Made by a program: the position numbers and the translations under genes | Shown here: positions 18,656 to 28,972 of the stretch, one piece after another | Numbering within the stretch: the stretch's first letter is position 1 | Layout of the letters: each line of letters starts with the position of its first letter | NCBI RefSeq assembly: GCF_900007165.1 | Contig: NZ_CYGY02000009.1 | Location: forward strand, 62,001-126,000 | Direction: 5' to 3' | Origin: Paraburkholderia piptadeniae | GTDB lineage: Bacteria > Pseudomonadota > Gammaproteobacteria > Burkholderiales > Burkholderiaceae | DNA length: 64,000 nucleotides | The notes under the pieces: generated by a model | What the model was told of the DNA's origin: nothing | Seen by the model: only the letters and a program-made list of their open reading frames with translations | Database searches by the model: none

Positions 18656-19876
18656 TCACATCAGCTTCGGCGTGGCCTTCGCGCCGGATGCCGCTTTCTG
18701 CGGCACGCCGGCGTTCGGACCTGCGTTTTCCGAAATGATGCGTGCGATTTCCGTGTCGGCTTCGTCGCCGTACTTGTCGAAGACGTTGGTCTGATAGACG
18801 GTGTTCTGCGCGCTGCCGAGCTCGCCGCCCGTATCGTCCTTGATGCTCACGTCAACCTGCATCGACAGGCCGATGCGCAGCGGATGCTTTTCGAGCTCCT
18901 GCGGATCGATCGCGATACGCACGGGCAGACGCTGCACGACCTTGATCCAGTTACCCGTCGCGTTCTGCGCGGGCAGCAGCGAGAACGCCGAGCCCGTGCC
19001 CGCCGAGAAGCCGACCACCTTGCCGTGATACTTGACCGACGAGCCGTACACATCCGCCGTCAGTTCGACGGGCTGGCCGATGCGCATGTGCTTCAACTGC
19101 ACTTCCTTGAAGTTCGCGTCGACCCACACGGCGTTGAGCGGCACGATCGCCATGAGCGGATTGCCCGGCGACACACGCTGGCCCACCTGCACCGAGCGCT
19201 TCGCGACATAGCCCGTGACGGGCGCGGGCAGCGTGTTGCGCGCGTTGTTCAGATAGGCATCGCGGACCTTGGCGGCCGCGGCCTGCACGTTCGGGTGACT
19301 CGCGATCGTCGTGTTGGCCGTCAGCGCGCGGTTGGACGCGAGCTGCTGCTGCGAGGCGTCCAGTGCGGCTTGCGCGCTCTTGACGGCATCGCGCGCGTGC
19401 GAGATTTCTTCCTGCGACACCGCGCCCGTTTGCGCGACGGTCATACGGCGCTTCAAGTCGTCCTGGGCACGCGACAGATCGGCCTGACGAACGGCGACTT
19501 GCGCCTGGTATTGGCTGTCGTCGGCGTAGAGGCCGCGCACCTGGCGAACGACCTGGCCGAGATTCGCTTCCGCCGATTGCAGCGCGATCCGCGAATCGGC
19601 GGGATCGAGCACGACGAGCGGGTCGCCGGACTTGACGGTCTGGGTGTCGTCCGCGTTCACGGCGATCACTGTGCCCGTGACCTGCGGCGTGATCTGCACG
19701 ACGTTGCCGTTCACGTACGCGTCGTCGGTGTCCTCGTGAAAGCGCGCGACGAGGAAGTAGTAGAGACCGTACGCGATCGCGGCAATCAGGATCACGATGA
19801 CGAGCAGCGTCATCATGCGCTTGCGTTTGCCGTTGCTGGCCGGCTGCGCGTTAGCGGGTTGTTGGGGCGTGCTCAT
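18656..19876 (-). CDS. emrA: HlyD-family membrane fusion protein, EmrA type
   Basis: EmrA is the periplasmic adaptor of the efflux pump. The 406-residue product has a short cytosolic N terminus, one membrane helix (about residues 22-43, MTLLVIVILIAAIAYGLYYF), the split lipoyl/barrel half DDAYVNGNVVQITPQVTGTV, a long coiled-coil hairpin (about 85-210), and the returning barrel half APVTGYVAKRSVQVGQRVSPG. The C terminus is Ala/Pro/Lys-rich. Domain order and length match EmrA rather than AcrA-type lipoproteins. It lies between the outer-membrane component and emrB in one operon. Confidence 0.94.
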   Translation of the reverse strand: MSTPQQPANAQPASNGKRKRMMTLLVIVILIAAIAYGLYYFLVARFHEDTDDAYVNGNVVQITPQVTGTVIAVNADDTQTVKSGDPLVVLDPADSRIALQSAEANLGQVVRQVRGLYADDSQYQAQVAVRQADLSRAQDDLKRRMTVAQTGAVSQEEISHARDAVKSAQAALDASQQQLASNRALTANTTIASHPNVQAAAAKVRDAYLNNARNTLPAPVTGYVAKRSVQVGQRVSPGNPLMAIVPLNAVWVDANFKEVQLKHMRIGQPVELTADVYGSSVKYHGKVVGFSAGTGSAFSLLPAQNATGNWIKVVQRLPVRIAIDPQELEKHPLRIGLSMQVDVSIKDDTGGELGSAQNTVYQTNVFDKYGDEADTEIARIISENAGPNAGVPQKAASGAKATPKLM

Positions 19877-19957
19877 GAATAGGCTCCGGATTCTGTCAGT
19901 CTGTATCGTTTATTCGGATCGCAATGTGCTGTGCGTGTGCTTGCTCGCTTGGCGCGC

Positions 19958-21469
19958 TCAGTTCGCAGCATGGGCCGTCGATGCCGCAGCCGCCGACGCG
20001 GGTGCATCCGTCGGGACGACGAGGCCCGTCTGCGTGGCGTCGAAGCCGCCGCCGAGCGCCTTGATCAGCGCGATCTGCAAGTCGCGCCGGCGCATCTTCA
20101 GGTTCGTCACCGTCTGCTCCGCGGCGAGGCGGTTCTCGTCGGCGTTCAGCACCTGCAGTTGCGGCGACAATCCTGCCTTGTAGCGGATCACGGCGAGTTC
20201 GTACGCTTTCGTCGAGGCGTCCAGCGCGCGTTGCGCATCGCCTTGCTGGCGGTCGATCGAACGGATCGACGAAATCTGCGTGGCCACGTCGGACAGTGCG
20301 TTGATCAGCGTCTGGTTGTAGTTCGCGACGTCGAGATCGAAGTCGGCGTAGCGGCCCTTCAGTTGCGAGCGCAGCGCGCCGGCGTCGAAGATGGGCAGAT
20401 GGATCGCGGGGCCGAACTGGATCTGACGGCTCGATGACGTCAGGAAGCGGCTCCAGCCGAACGCATCGAAGCCGAACGCGGCGGCGAGATTCACGTCGGG
20501 GAAGAACTCGGCCTTCGCTTCCTTCACGTCGTGCATCGCGGCTTCGACCTGCCAGCGCGCGGCGACGATGTCGGGGCGACGCGAAACGAGATCGGCGGGC
20601 ACGTTGTCGGGCAGCGTGACGGCGCCGCCCGGATTGAACACGGGCTTGGCGATCTGCAGGCCGCGGTCCGGGCCCTTGCCGAGCAGCGCGCCGAGCTGGT
20701 AGCGCGTGGTCGTGATCTGGCCGTCGAGTTCGGTCAGGTTCGACTGGCTGGTCGCGATGTTGCCGTTCGCCGTCTGACGTTCGACGTTCGTATCGAGACC
20801 GGCGGCGACGCGGCCATTCGTGATCGAGCCAACCGTCTGGCGGTTCTTGATCTCGCGCTCGGCGATGTCGCGCAGCGCGTACAGCTGCGCGAGCGAGTTG
20901 TACGTGCGCGCGACGGACGCGGCGAGCGTCACGCGTGCCTGCTGCATGTCCGCTTCGGTTGCCTTTTCCTGCGACACGGCCTGGCCGAGCCGCTCACGAT
21001 TCTTACCCCAGAGGTCGAGATCCCAGGAGGCGCTCGCGAGCACATTGTTTTCGCTGTACCACGTCCCGCCGAAAGGCGGCGGGAAGAGGGCATTTGCCGA
21101 ATAAAGCTCACGGGTCCACGAGTAGCTGCCTTCGACCTTCGGATACAGCGCCGATTTCGACGATTCGATATAGGACGATGCCTTCGCGATCCGCGCCTGC
21201 GCCTGCGCGATCGACGGACTGCCTTCGAGTGCTTCCGCGATCAGCTGAGACAGCTGCGGATCGCCGAACTGATTCGCCCAGTCGAACGTCGGCCACTGGC
21301 CGCCTTCGGACGGCAGGCTCTGCGAGGCCTCGAACTGCGAGCTGGGCGCGATCTGCTTGTCGTCCTTCAGATCGAAGTAGTTCGCGCAGCCGGCCAGGGC
21401 CAGCGCCGCGACGGCAGCGACAGCCGCCCGGTACGACGATGCGTGCGCCCGCCTGGACAGGAATTTCAT
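19958..21469 (-). CDS. Outer-membrane efflux lipoprotein, OprM/NodT type
   Basis: The mature protein is the TolC-like outer-membrane channel of the pump. The 503 residues begin with a lipoprotein signal ending AALALAGC (lipid on Cys28), followed by two OEP repeats of the NodT family with WPTFDWANQFGDPQLSQLI, VAASVARTYNSLAQLYALRD and the mid-protein VSRRPDIVAARWQVEAA motif. The C-terminal 30 residues are Ala/Val-rich. The ATG at 21469 gives a normal n-region; an alternative at 21496 would lengthen it by nine residues. It is the second gene of the operon, 58 bases after marR. Confidence 0.93.
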   Translation of the reverse strand: MKFLSRRAHASSYRAAVAAVAALALAGCANYFDLKDDKQIAPSSQFEASQSLPSEGGQWPTFDWANQFGDPQLSQLIAEALEGSPSIAQAQARIAKASSYIESSKSALYPKVEGSYSWTRELYSANALFPPPFGGTWYSENNVLASASWDLDLWGKNRERLGQAVSQEKATEADMQQARVTLAASVARTYNSLAQLYALRDIAEREIKNRQTVGSITNGRVAAGLDTNVERQTANGNIATSQSNLTELDGQITTTRYQLGALLGKGPDRGLQIAKPVFNPGGAVTLPDNVPADLVSRRPDIVAARWQVEAAMHDVKEAKAEFFPDVNLAAAFGFDAFGWSRFLTSSSRQIQFGPAIHLPIFDAGALRSQLKGRYADFDLDVANYNQTLINALSDVATQISSIRSIDRQQGDAQRALDASTKAYELAVIRYKAGLSPQLQVLNADENRLAAEQTVTNLKMRRRDLQIALIKALGGGFDATQTGLVVPTDAPASAAAASTAHAAN

Positions 21470-21527
21470 CGCTGAACTCTTTGCGTGTAATGGCATTTTT
21501 TCTTTAATGGACGGTGCAACTATTTTC

Positions 21528-22043
21528 TTACGATTTGCTATCGACATTGCTTGCCGAGTCACGGTTTTCGCCGAGTAATTCGCAGCTGTTTGCTAGGACA
21601 CGTCTCAAAAGACTCTTGAGGAATCCTGTTTCCTCCGGCGTGAAACCGGATAGCAGCTTCTCCGTCACGCCTGTGAAGACAGCCGGCATGCGCGCGGCGA
21701 TTGCGTGGCCTTCGCCCGTCAGCGCCAGCCGGACGACGCGCCGGTCCTCGTCGCTGCGCACCCGCGTAAGCAGCCCGCGTTTTTCGAGGCGATCGACAAG
21801 GCGCGTGACCGCGCTCGCGTCGATGCCGTACTCGCGCGCCAGTTCGGCCGCGAGCAGGCATTTGCCGCTCGCGACCATGAACAGCACGCTGGCCTGCTGA
21901 CTGGTGATACCGAGTTCGGCCATCGTGCGTTGCGTCACGAGGTTCGACATCGCCGATTTCACGCGCGAAATCAGATAGCCGACGCTTTCGCCTAATTGGT
22001 ATTCGCTGACCTCGGGCGATGGCGTGTTGGACGGTTCGGTCAT
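21528..22043 (-). CDS. MarR-family repressor of the efflux operon (EmrR-like)
   Basis: The 171-residue protein has the MarR winged helix-turn-helix: LGITSQQASVLFMVASGK, LLAAELAREYGIDASAVTRL, VDRLEKRGLLTRVRSDEDRR (the wing) and VRLALTGEGHAIA, flanked by dimerisation helices. MarR proteins repress neighbouring efflux genes and release DNA on binding phenolic or lipophilic ligands. Being first in the operon, it very likely represses its own promoter; a perfect AATCGATT palindrome sits between the -35 and -10 elements (22079-22107). The start at 22043 is the family-typical one. Confidence 0.93.
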   Translation of the reverse strand: MTEPSNTPSPEVSEYQLGESVGYLISRVKSAMSNLVTQRTMAELGITSQQASVLFMVASGKCLLAAELAREYGIDASAVTRLVDRLEKRGLLTRVRSDEDRRVVRLALTGEGHAIAARMPAVFTGVTEKLLSGFTPEETGFLKSLLRRVLANSCELLGENRDSASNVDSKS

Positions 22044-22078
22044 GATTCTCGTGCGACTGCAATGGTTGACTATGCACG

Positions 22079-22107
22079 ATTGTAGAATCGATTAATTGAC
22101 GCGGCAA
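22079..22107 (-). promoter_or_regulatory. marR-emr operon promoter with operator palindrome
   Basis: On the minus strand TTGCCG (plus 22102-22107), a 17-base spacer and TACAAT (plus 22079-22084) form a sigma-70 promoter. The palindrome AATCGATT (22086-22093) lies in the spacer, the usual place for MarR autorepression. Confidence 0.6.
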
Positions 22108-22260
22108 GCGTTATTACAGCTTAGGCAAGGATCTATCTCATGCCGGGTGAAAGCCGGGAGAAAGCTTGTCCGGCGCGGCGGGCGGGCAGGGCGCGCGCGT
22201 CGCGTTATCGAGACAATGGGGCACGCCATCGGGGAATACCAGAAACGCGTCATGCGCGCG

Positions 22261-22269
22261 TGCTATAAT
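22261..22269 (+). promoter_or_regulatory. Extended -10 promoter of typA
   Basis: TGCTATAAT matches the extended -10 consensus TGNTATAAT exactly. No good -35 lies at the usual distance. Transcription would start near 22276, about 80 bases before the typA ATG. Confidence 0.7.
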
Positions 22270-22356
22270 TTTTGGCTCCCAAAAGTGCGCTTTGGGCTTG
22301 GCGAGGTAGCTGGGCAGGTGGCGCACTCCACTCGTATCAAGCGTCTCCAGGTTCCT

Positions 22357-24183
<1,827 letters not shown>

Positions 24184-24220
24184 GGTCGCGTGCCTGTGCG
24201 GGCATGTGTTTCATGCGTCA

Positions 24221-24250
24221 GTAAAAAGCCGCCTTCGGGCGGCTTTTTAC
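24221..24250. terminator. Strong bidirectional terminator after typA
   Basis: A 13-bp perfect stem GTAAAAAGCCGCC / GGCGGCTTTTTAC is closed by a TTCG tetraloop, with T5 within the descending arm. It is one of the clearest terminators in the window. Confidence 0.9.
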
Positions 24251-24388
24251 ATTGCGCGTGGCACCTCGTCGGACGGTGTTCGAATATGCGCCTAGAATAT
24301 TCTTGCGCAGTGCGGCAAAGACTGTTGCGAAAGCATAAAACTTGCCGCAAAGCCCCGTGGGACGGGGATTTCAATTGGGAGCTGTCCT

Positions 24389-24413
24389 ATATCAACCATT
24401 GGTTATGTGATAT
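24389..24413 (+). promoter_or_regulatory. Inverted repeat overlapping a candidate odhA promoter
   Basis: The arms ATATCAACC and GGTT(ATG)TGATAT face each other around ATT, an imperfect dyad. TGATATGCT at 24408-24416 fits an extended -10, so a bound regulator would block it. The regulator is unknown. A second palindrome, AGAATATTCT, lies at 24294-24303. Confidence 0.35.
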
Positions 24414-24547
24414 GCTCCGGCGAATGCAAGTTTTAGGTCCTTCCAAGCAAGACTTGATTCGCGCAATCCGCTAAACGGTCAGGCCGTGTCGCGGAAGGTT
24501 CAGTAACCCGCTATTTCTCGAGAAGCTCGAAGAAAGGTGAGCGTAAA

Positions 24548-27403
24548 ATGATGAAGCAATTCCAGTCGAACTCGTATCTGTTCGGCGGCAATGCTCCGTA
24601 CGTAGAAGAGTTGTACGAAGCATATCTCGACAATCCCGCGTCAGTGCCCGAGACCTGGCGCAACTATTTCGACGCATTGCAGAACGTCCCTGCATCGGAT
24701 GGCACCGCGGCCAACGATGTGGCCCACGGCCCGATCGTCGAATCGTTTGCTCAACGCGCGAAGGCCAATGCGTTCCTTCCGCGAGTCGCCGGCGAAGACC
24801 TCACGACCGCGCGAAAGCAGGTTTATGTGCAGTCCCTCATCGGCGCATATCGCTTCCTCGGCTCGCAATGGGCCAACCTCGATCCTCTGAAGCGCCGCGA
24901 ACGTCCGAACATTCCCGAGCTCGAACCCGCGTTCTACGACTTCACCGAAGCCGACATGGATCAGGTGTTCAACACGAACAACCTGTACTTCGGTTTTGAG
25001 CAGGCTTCGCTGCGCGACATCGTCAAGGCGTTGCGCGACACGTACTGCGGCACGATCGGCGCCGAGTACATGTACCTGAGCGATCCGGAGCAGAAGCGCT
25101 GGTGGAAGGAGAAGCTCGAGTCGATCCGCTCGACGCCGAACTTCTCGAACGACAAGAAGAAGCACATCCTGAACCGTCTGACGGCGTCGGAAGGCCTCGA
25201 GCGCTTCCTGCACACCAAGTACGTCGGTCAGAAGCGCTTCTCGCTGGAAGGCGGCGAAAGCTTTATCGCGTCGATGGACGAAGTCGTGCATCACGCAGGC
25301 AAGAACGGCGTGCAGGAAATCGTCATCGGCATGGCGCACCGCGGCCGTCTGAACGTGCTGGTCAACACGCTGGGCAAGATGCCCGCCGACCTCTTCGCCG
25401 AATTCGAAGGCAAGCACGTCGACGACCTGCCGGCAGGCGACGTGAAGTACCACAAGGGCTTCTCGTCGGATATCGCCACGGAAGGCGGCCCGGTTCACCT
25501 GTCGCTCGCGTTCAACCCGTCGCACCTCGAAATCGTGAACCCGGTAGTCGAGGGCTCGGCGAAGGCCCGCATGGACCGCCGCGGCGACGAGCAGGGCCTG
25601 CAGGTGCTGCCCGTGCAGATTCACGGCGACGCCGCCTTCGCGGGCCAAGGCGTCGTGATGGAAACGCTGAACCTCGCGCAAACGCGCGGCTACGGCACGC
25701 ACGGCACGCTGCACATCGTCATCAACAACCAGATTGGCTTCACGACGTCCGACCCGCGTGACGCGCGTTCGACGCTGTATTGCTCGGACGTCGTCAAGAT
25801 GATCGAGGCGCCCGTTCTGCACGTGAACGGCGACGATCCGGAAGCCGTCGTGCTGGCGACGCAGCTGGCCATCGACTTCCGGATGCAGTTCCACAAGGAT
25901 GTCGTGCTCGACATCATCTGCTTCCGCAAGCTGGGCCACAACGAGCAGGACACGCCGGCTGTCACGCAGCCGCTGATGTACAAGACGATCGCGAAGCACC
26001 CGGGCACCCGTGCGCTGTACGCCGAAAAGCTGGTGCAGCAGGGCGTCATCACCGCCACCGAAGGCGATGAGTTCGTCAAGGCTTACCGCAAGGCAATGGA
26101 CGAAGGCCACCACACGGTCGACCCCGTCCTGTCGAACTACAAGAGCAAGTACGCGGTCGACTGGGTGCCGTTCCTGAACCGCAAGTGGACGGATGCCGCC
26201 GACACGGCTGTGCCGCTCGCCGAGCTGAAGCGTCTGGCCGAGCGCATCACGACGGTTCCGGAAGGCTTCAAGCTGCACCCGCTCGTCGAGCGTGTGATCA
26301 ACGATCGCCGCGCGATGGGCCGTGGCGAGGCGTCCCTCGACTGGGGCATGGGCGAGCATCTGGCATTCGCATCGCTGGTCGCATCGGGCTACGCCGTGCG
26401 CCTGACGGGCCAGGACTCGGGCCGCGGCACGTTCACGCACCGTCACGCGGTGCTGCACGACCAGAACCGCGAGCGCTGGGACGGCGGCACGTACGTTCCG
26501 CTGCAGAACATCGCTGAAAACCAGGCGAAGTTCTCGGTGATCGACTCGGTGCTGTCGGAAGAAGCCGTGCTCGGCTTCGAATACGGCTACTCGACGGCGG
26601 AACCGAATACGTTCGTCGCATGGGAAGCGCAGTTCGGCGACTTCGTCAACGGCGCGCAGGTCGTGATCGACCAGTTCATCTCGTCGGGCGAAGTGAAGTG
26701 GGGCCGCGTGTCGGGCCTGACGATGCTGCTGCCGCACGGCTACGAAGGCCAGGGTCCGGAGCACTCGTCGGCGCGTATCGAGCGCTTCCTGCAACTGTGC
26801 GCAGACCACAACATGCAGGTCGCCCAGCCGACCACGCCGGCGCAGATCTTCCATCTGCTGCGCCGTCAGATGATCCGTCTGTTCCGCAAGCCGCTCATCG
26901 TCTTCACGCCGAAGTCGCTGCTGCGTCACAAGGAAGCCGTGTCGGATCTGTCGGAACTGGCGAAGGGCTCGTTTCAGCCGGTGCTCGGCGAAACGGACGC
27001 GTCGATCGATGCGAAGAAGGTCAAGCGCGTGCTGGTCTGCTCGGGCCGCGTGTACTACGACCTCGTCGCGCATCGCCGCGAAGCGAAGGCACAGGACGTC
27101 GCGATCTTCCGTATCGAACAGCTCTATCCGTTCGCGCACAAGCAGTTCGAAGCGGAACTGAAGAAGTACGACAACGCAACCGAAGTGGTGTGGGTGCAGG
27201 ACGAGCCGCAGAATCAGGGCCCGTGGTTCTACATCGAGCATCACCTGCGCGAAGGCATGAAGGAAGGACAGAAGCTCGCGTACAGCGGCCGTCCCGCTTC
27301 GGCCTCGCCGGCTGTCGGCTACTACGCGAAGCACTACGAGCAGCAGAAGGCGCTGGTCGAAGGCGCGTTTGGCCGCCTGAAAGGCGCGTCCATCGTTAAA
27401 TAA
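24548..27403 (+). CDS. odhA: 2-oxoglutarate dehydrogenase E1 component
   Basis: OdhA (SucA) decarboxylates 2-oxoglutarate with thiamine diphosphate and passes the succinyl group to the lipoyl arm of E2 in the TCA cycle. The 951-residue length is normal. It starts with the short E2-binding segment NSYLFGGNAPYVEELYEAYL and contains GMAHRGRLNVLVNTLGK, HLSLAFNPSHLEIVNPVVEG, the TPP/Mg site (INNQIGFTTS) and the C-terminal transketolase-like part with LLPHGYEGQGPEHSSARIER. AAAGGTGAG precedes the start at 24548. It is first in odhA-odhB-lpdA, 142 bases before odhB with a perfect hairpin between them. Confidence 0.97.
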   Translation: MMKQFQSNSYLFGGNAPYVEELYEAYLDNPASVPETWRNYFDALQNVPASDGTAANDVAHGPIVESFAQRAKANAFLPRVAGEDLTTARKQVYVQSLIGAYRFLGSQWANLDPLKRRERPNIPELEPAFYDFTEADMDQVFNTNNLYFGFEQASLRDIVKALRDTYCGTIGAEYMYLSDPEQKRWWKEKLESIRSTPNFSNDKKKHILNRLTASEGLERFLHTKYVGQKRFSLEGGESFIASMDEVVHHAGKNGVQEIVIGMAHRGRLNVLVNTLGKMPADLFAEFEGKHVDDLPAGDVKYHKGFSSDIATEGGPVHLSLAFNPSHLEIVNPVVEGSAKARMDRRGDEQGLQVLPVQIHGDAAFAGQGVVMETLNLAQTRGYGTHGTLHIVINNQIGFTTSDPRDARSTLYCSDVVKMIEAPVLHVNGDDPEAVVLATQLAIDFRMQFHKDVVLDIICFRKLGHNEQDTPAVTQPLMYKTIAKHPGTRALYAEKLVQQGVITATEGDEFVKAYRKAMDEGHHTVDPVLSNYKSKYAVDWVPFLNRKWTDAADTAVPLAELKRLAERITTVPEGFKLHPLVERVINDRRAMGRGEASLDWGMGEHLAFASLVASGYAVRLTGQDSGRGTFTHRHAVLHDQNRERWDGGTYVPLQNIAENQAKFSVIDSVLSEEAVLGFEYGYSTAEPNTFVAWEAQFGDFVNGAQVVIDQFISSGEVKWGRVSGLTMLLPHGYEGQGPEHSSARIERFLQLCADHNMQVAQPTTPAQIFHLLRRQMIRLFRKPLIVFTPKSLLRHKEAVSDLSELAKGSFQPVLGETDASIDAKKVKRVLVCSGRVYYDLVAHRREAKAQDVAIFRIEQLYPFAHKQFEAELKKYDNATEVVWVQDEPQNQGPWFYIEHHLREGMKEGQKLAYSGRPASASPAVGYYAKHYEQQKALVEGAFGRLKGASIVK

Positions 27404-27419
27404 CCAACGAGAGCGAACC

Positions 27420-27442
27420 GGGAAAGCGCTGAGCGCTTTCCC
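27420..27442 (+). other. Perfect stem-loop between odhA and odhB
   Basis: Ten-base arms GGGAAAGCGC and GCGCTTTCCC are closed by TGA, 16 bases after the odhA stop. There is no T tract, so an mRNA-stabilising or processing element is more likely than a terminator. Confidence 0.5.
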
Positions 27443-27545
27443 GCCCCGCGTCTGAAACACCCATGTAAGCGCGATAGCACGCGCACCAATCAGACGCGGC
27501 TCGCACAAGGTTCGTTGTCACCCGATACGTATTCAGAGAAATCAA

Positions 27546-28829
27546 ATGGCTATTGTTGAAGTCAAGGTTCCCCAGCTGTCCGAGTCGGTCTCGGAAGCGA
27601 CGATGCTGCAGTGGAAGAAGAAGCCGGGCGAAGCCGTCGCCCAGGATGAAATCCTGATCGAAATCGAAACCGACAAGGTCGTGCTCGAAGTGCCGGCTCC
27701 GTCGGCGGGCGTGCTCGCGCAAGTCATCAAGAACGACGGCGATATCGTGGTCGCCGACGAAGTGATCGCGAAGATCGACACGGAAGGCAAGCCGGGCGAA
27801 GCGGCTGTCGAAGCCGAAGTGAAGCCGGCTCCGCAAGCCGAGCCGGCAACGGCGGCTGCCGCTCCTGCGCAGGCCGCGGCTGTTGCAGGCGCAAGCGCGA
27901 CGGCATCGCCGGCCGCGACGAAGATCATGGCCGAGAAGGGCATCGCAGCAGGCGACGTCGCCGGCACGGGCCGCGACGGCCGCATCACGAAGCAGGACGT
28001 GCTGGGCGCAGGCGCCGCGGCACCGGCTGCGAAGGCTGCGCCGGCACCCGCCGCAGCGCCCGCACGTGCCGCGAAGCCGTCGCTGCCGCAAGTCGGCGCG
28101 CCGGCATCGGCCGAGCAGTGGCTGAAGGACCGTCCGGAACAGCGCGTGCCGATGTCGCGTCTGCGCGCGCGTATCGCCGAGCGTCTGCTCGAGTCGCAGC
28201 AGACCAACGCCATCCTCACGACGTTCAACGAAGTGAACATGGCGCCCGTGATGGATCTGCGCAACAAGTACAAGGACAAGTTCGAGAAGGAACACAGCGT
28301 GAAGCTCGGCTTCATGTCGTTCTTCGTGAAGGCGGCTGTCCACGCGCTGAAGAAGTTCCCGCTCGTGAACGCGTCGATCGACGGCAACGACATCGTCTAT
28401 CACGGCTACTTCGACATCGGTATCGCGGTCGGCTCGCCGCGCGGTCTGGTGGTGCCGATCCTGCGCAACGCGGATCAGATGAGCCTCGCCGACATCGAGA
28501 AGAAGATCGCCGAGTTCGGCGCGAAGGCACGTGACGGCAAGCTGTCGATCGAAGAAATGACGGGCGGCACGTTCTCGATCTCGAACGGCGGCGTGTTCGG
28601 CTCGATGCTGTCGACGCCGATCATCAACCCGCCGCAATCGGCGATCCTCGGCGTGCACGCGACGAAGGAACGCGCCGTTGTCGAAAACGGCCAGATCGTG
28701 ATCCGCCCGATGAACTATCTGGCGCTGTCGTACGACCACCGTATCATCGACGGCCGCGAAGCCGTCCTGTCGCTGGTAGCGATGAAGGACGCGCTGGAAG
28801 ATCCGGCTCGTCTGCTGCTCGACCTGTAA
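27546..28829 (+). CDS. odhB: Dihydrolipoyllysine succinyltransferase (E2 of 2-oxoglutarate dehydrogenase)
   Basis: OdhB (SucB) carries the lipoyl arm and forms succinyl-CoA. The 427 residues show one lipoyl domain with the lipoylated Lys44 in [11 protein letters not shown], an Ala/Pro linker, the E3-binding domain ([18 protein letters not shown], about 120-155), a second Ala/Pro linker, and the catalytic domain with [20 protein letters not shown] and the active-site His398/Asp402 in [11 protein letters not shown]. Domain order and length are normal for 2-oxoglutarate rather than pyruvate complexes. lpdA follows after 143 bases. Confidence 0.96.
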   Translation: MAIVEVKVPQLSESVSEATMLQWKKKPGEAVAQDEILIEIETDKVVLEVPAPSAGVLAQVIKNDGDIVVADEVIAKIDTEGKPGEAAVEAEVKPAPQAEPATAAAAPAQAAAVAGASATASPAATKIMAEKGIAAGDVAGTGRDGRITKQDVLGAGAAAPAAKAAPAPAAAPARAAKPSLPQVGAPASAEQWLKDRPEQRVPMSRLRARIAERLLESQQTNAILTTFNEVNMAPVMDLRNKYKDKFEKEHSVKLGFMSFFVKAAVHALKKFPLVNASIDGNDIVYHGYFDIGIAVGSPRGLVVPILRNADQMSLADIEKKIAEFGAKARDGKLSIEEMTGGTFSISNGGVFGSMLSTPIINPPQSAILGVHATKERAVVENGQIVIRPMNYLALSYDHRIIDGREAVLSLVAMKDALEDPARLLLDL

Positions 28830-28972
28830 TGCCTGTCTCGCGACGCGGCCGCGGCTTGAAACCGCGCGCCGCCGTCGTGATATGAGGACAGTGCCTCTCG
28901 CATTTCCGCAGTACCTGAAGCCACGCGCGCCGCGAAGCGCGGCCGCGTCGGCTAGCCATCAAAAGGATAGTC

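Larger units (their letters stand above)
22044..22356. other. Divergent promoter region, marR operon and typA
   Basis: It contains the minus-strand marR promoter with its palindrome (22079-22107) and the typA extended -10 (22261-22269). The GC-rich middle (22130-22240) shows nothing I can name; open frames there are continuations of the typA frame without a start signal. Confidence 0.5.
24184..24547. other. Intergenic and promoter region before odhA
   Basis: It holds the typA terminator (24221-24250), a palindrome AGAATATTCT (24294-24303), an inverted repeat at 24389-24413 overlapping a TGATATGCT extended -10, and an odhA leader of about 130 bases. No gene is present. Confidence 0.5.

Noticed and set aside
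22096..22356. N-terminal extension of TypA by 87 residues
   Set aside because: The extension covers the extended -10 promoter and lacks conservation; TypA starts at 22357.
24641..27508. Long minus-strand frame opposite odhA
   Set aside because: Antisense shadow of a well-supported gene; no start signals.
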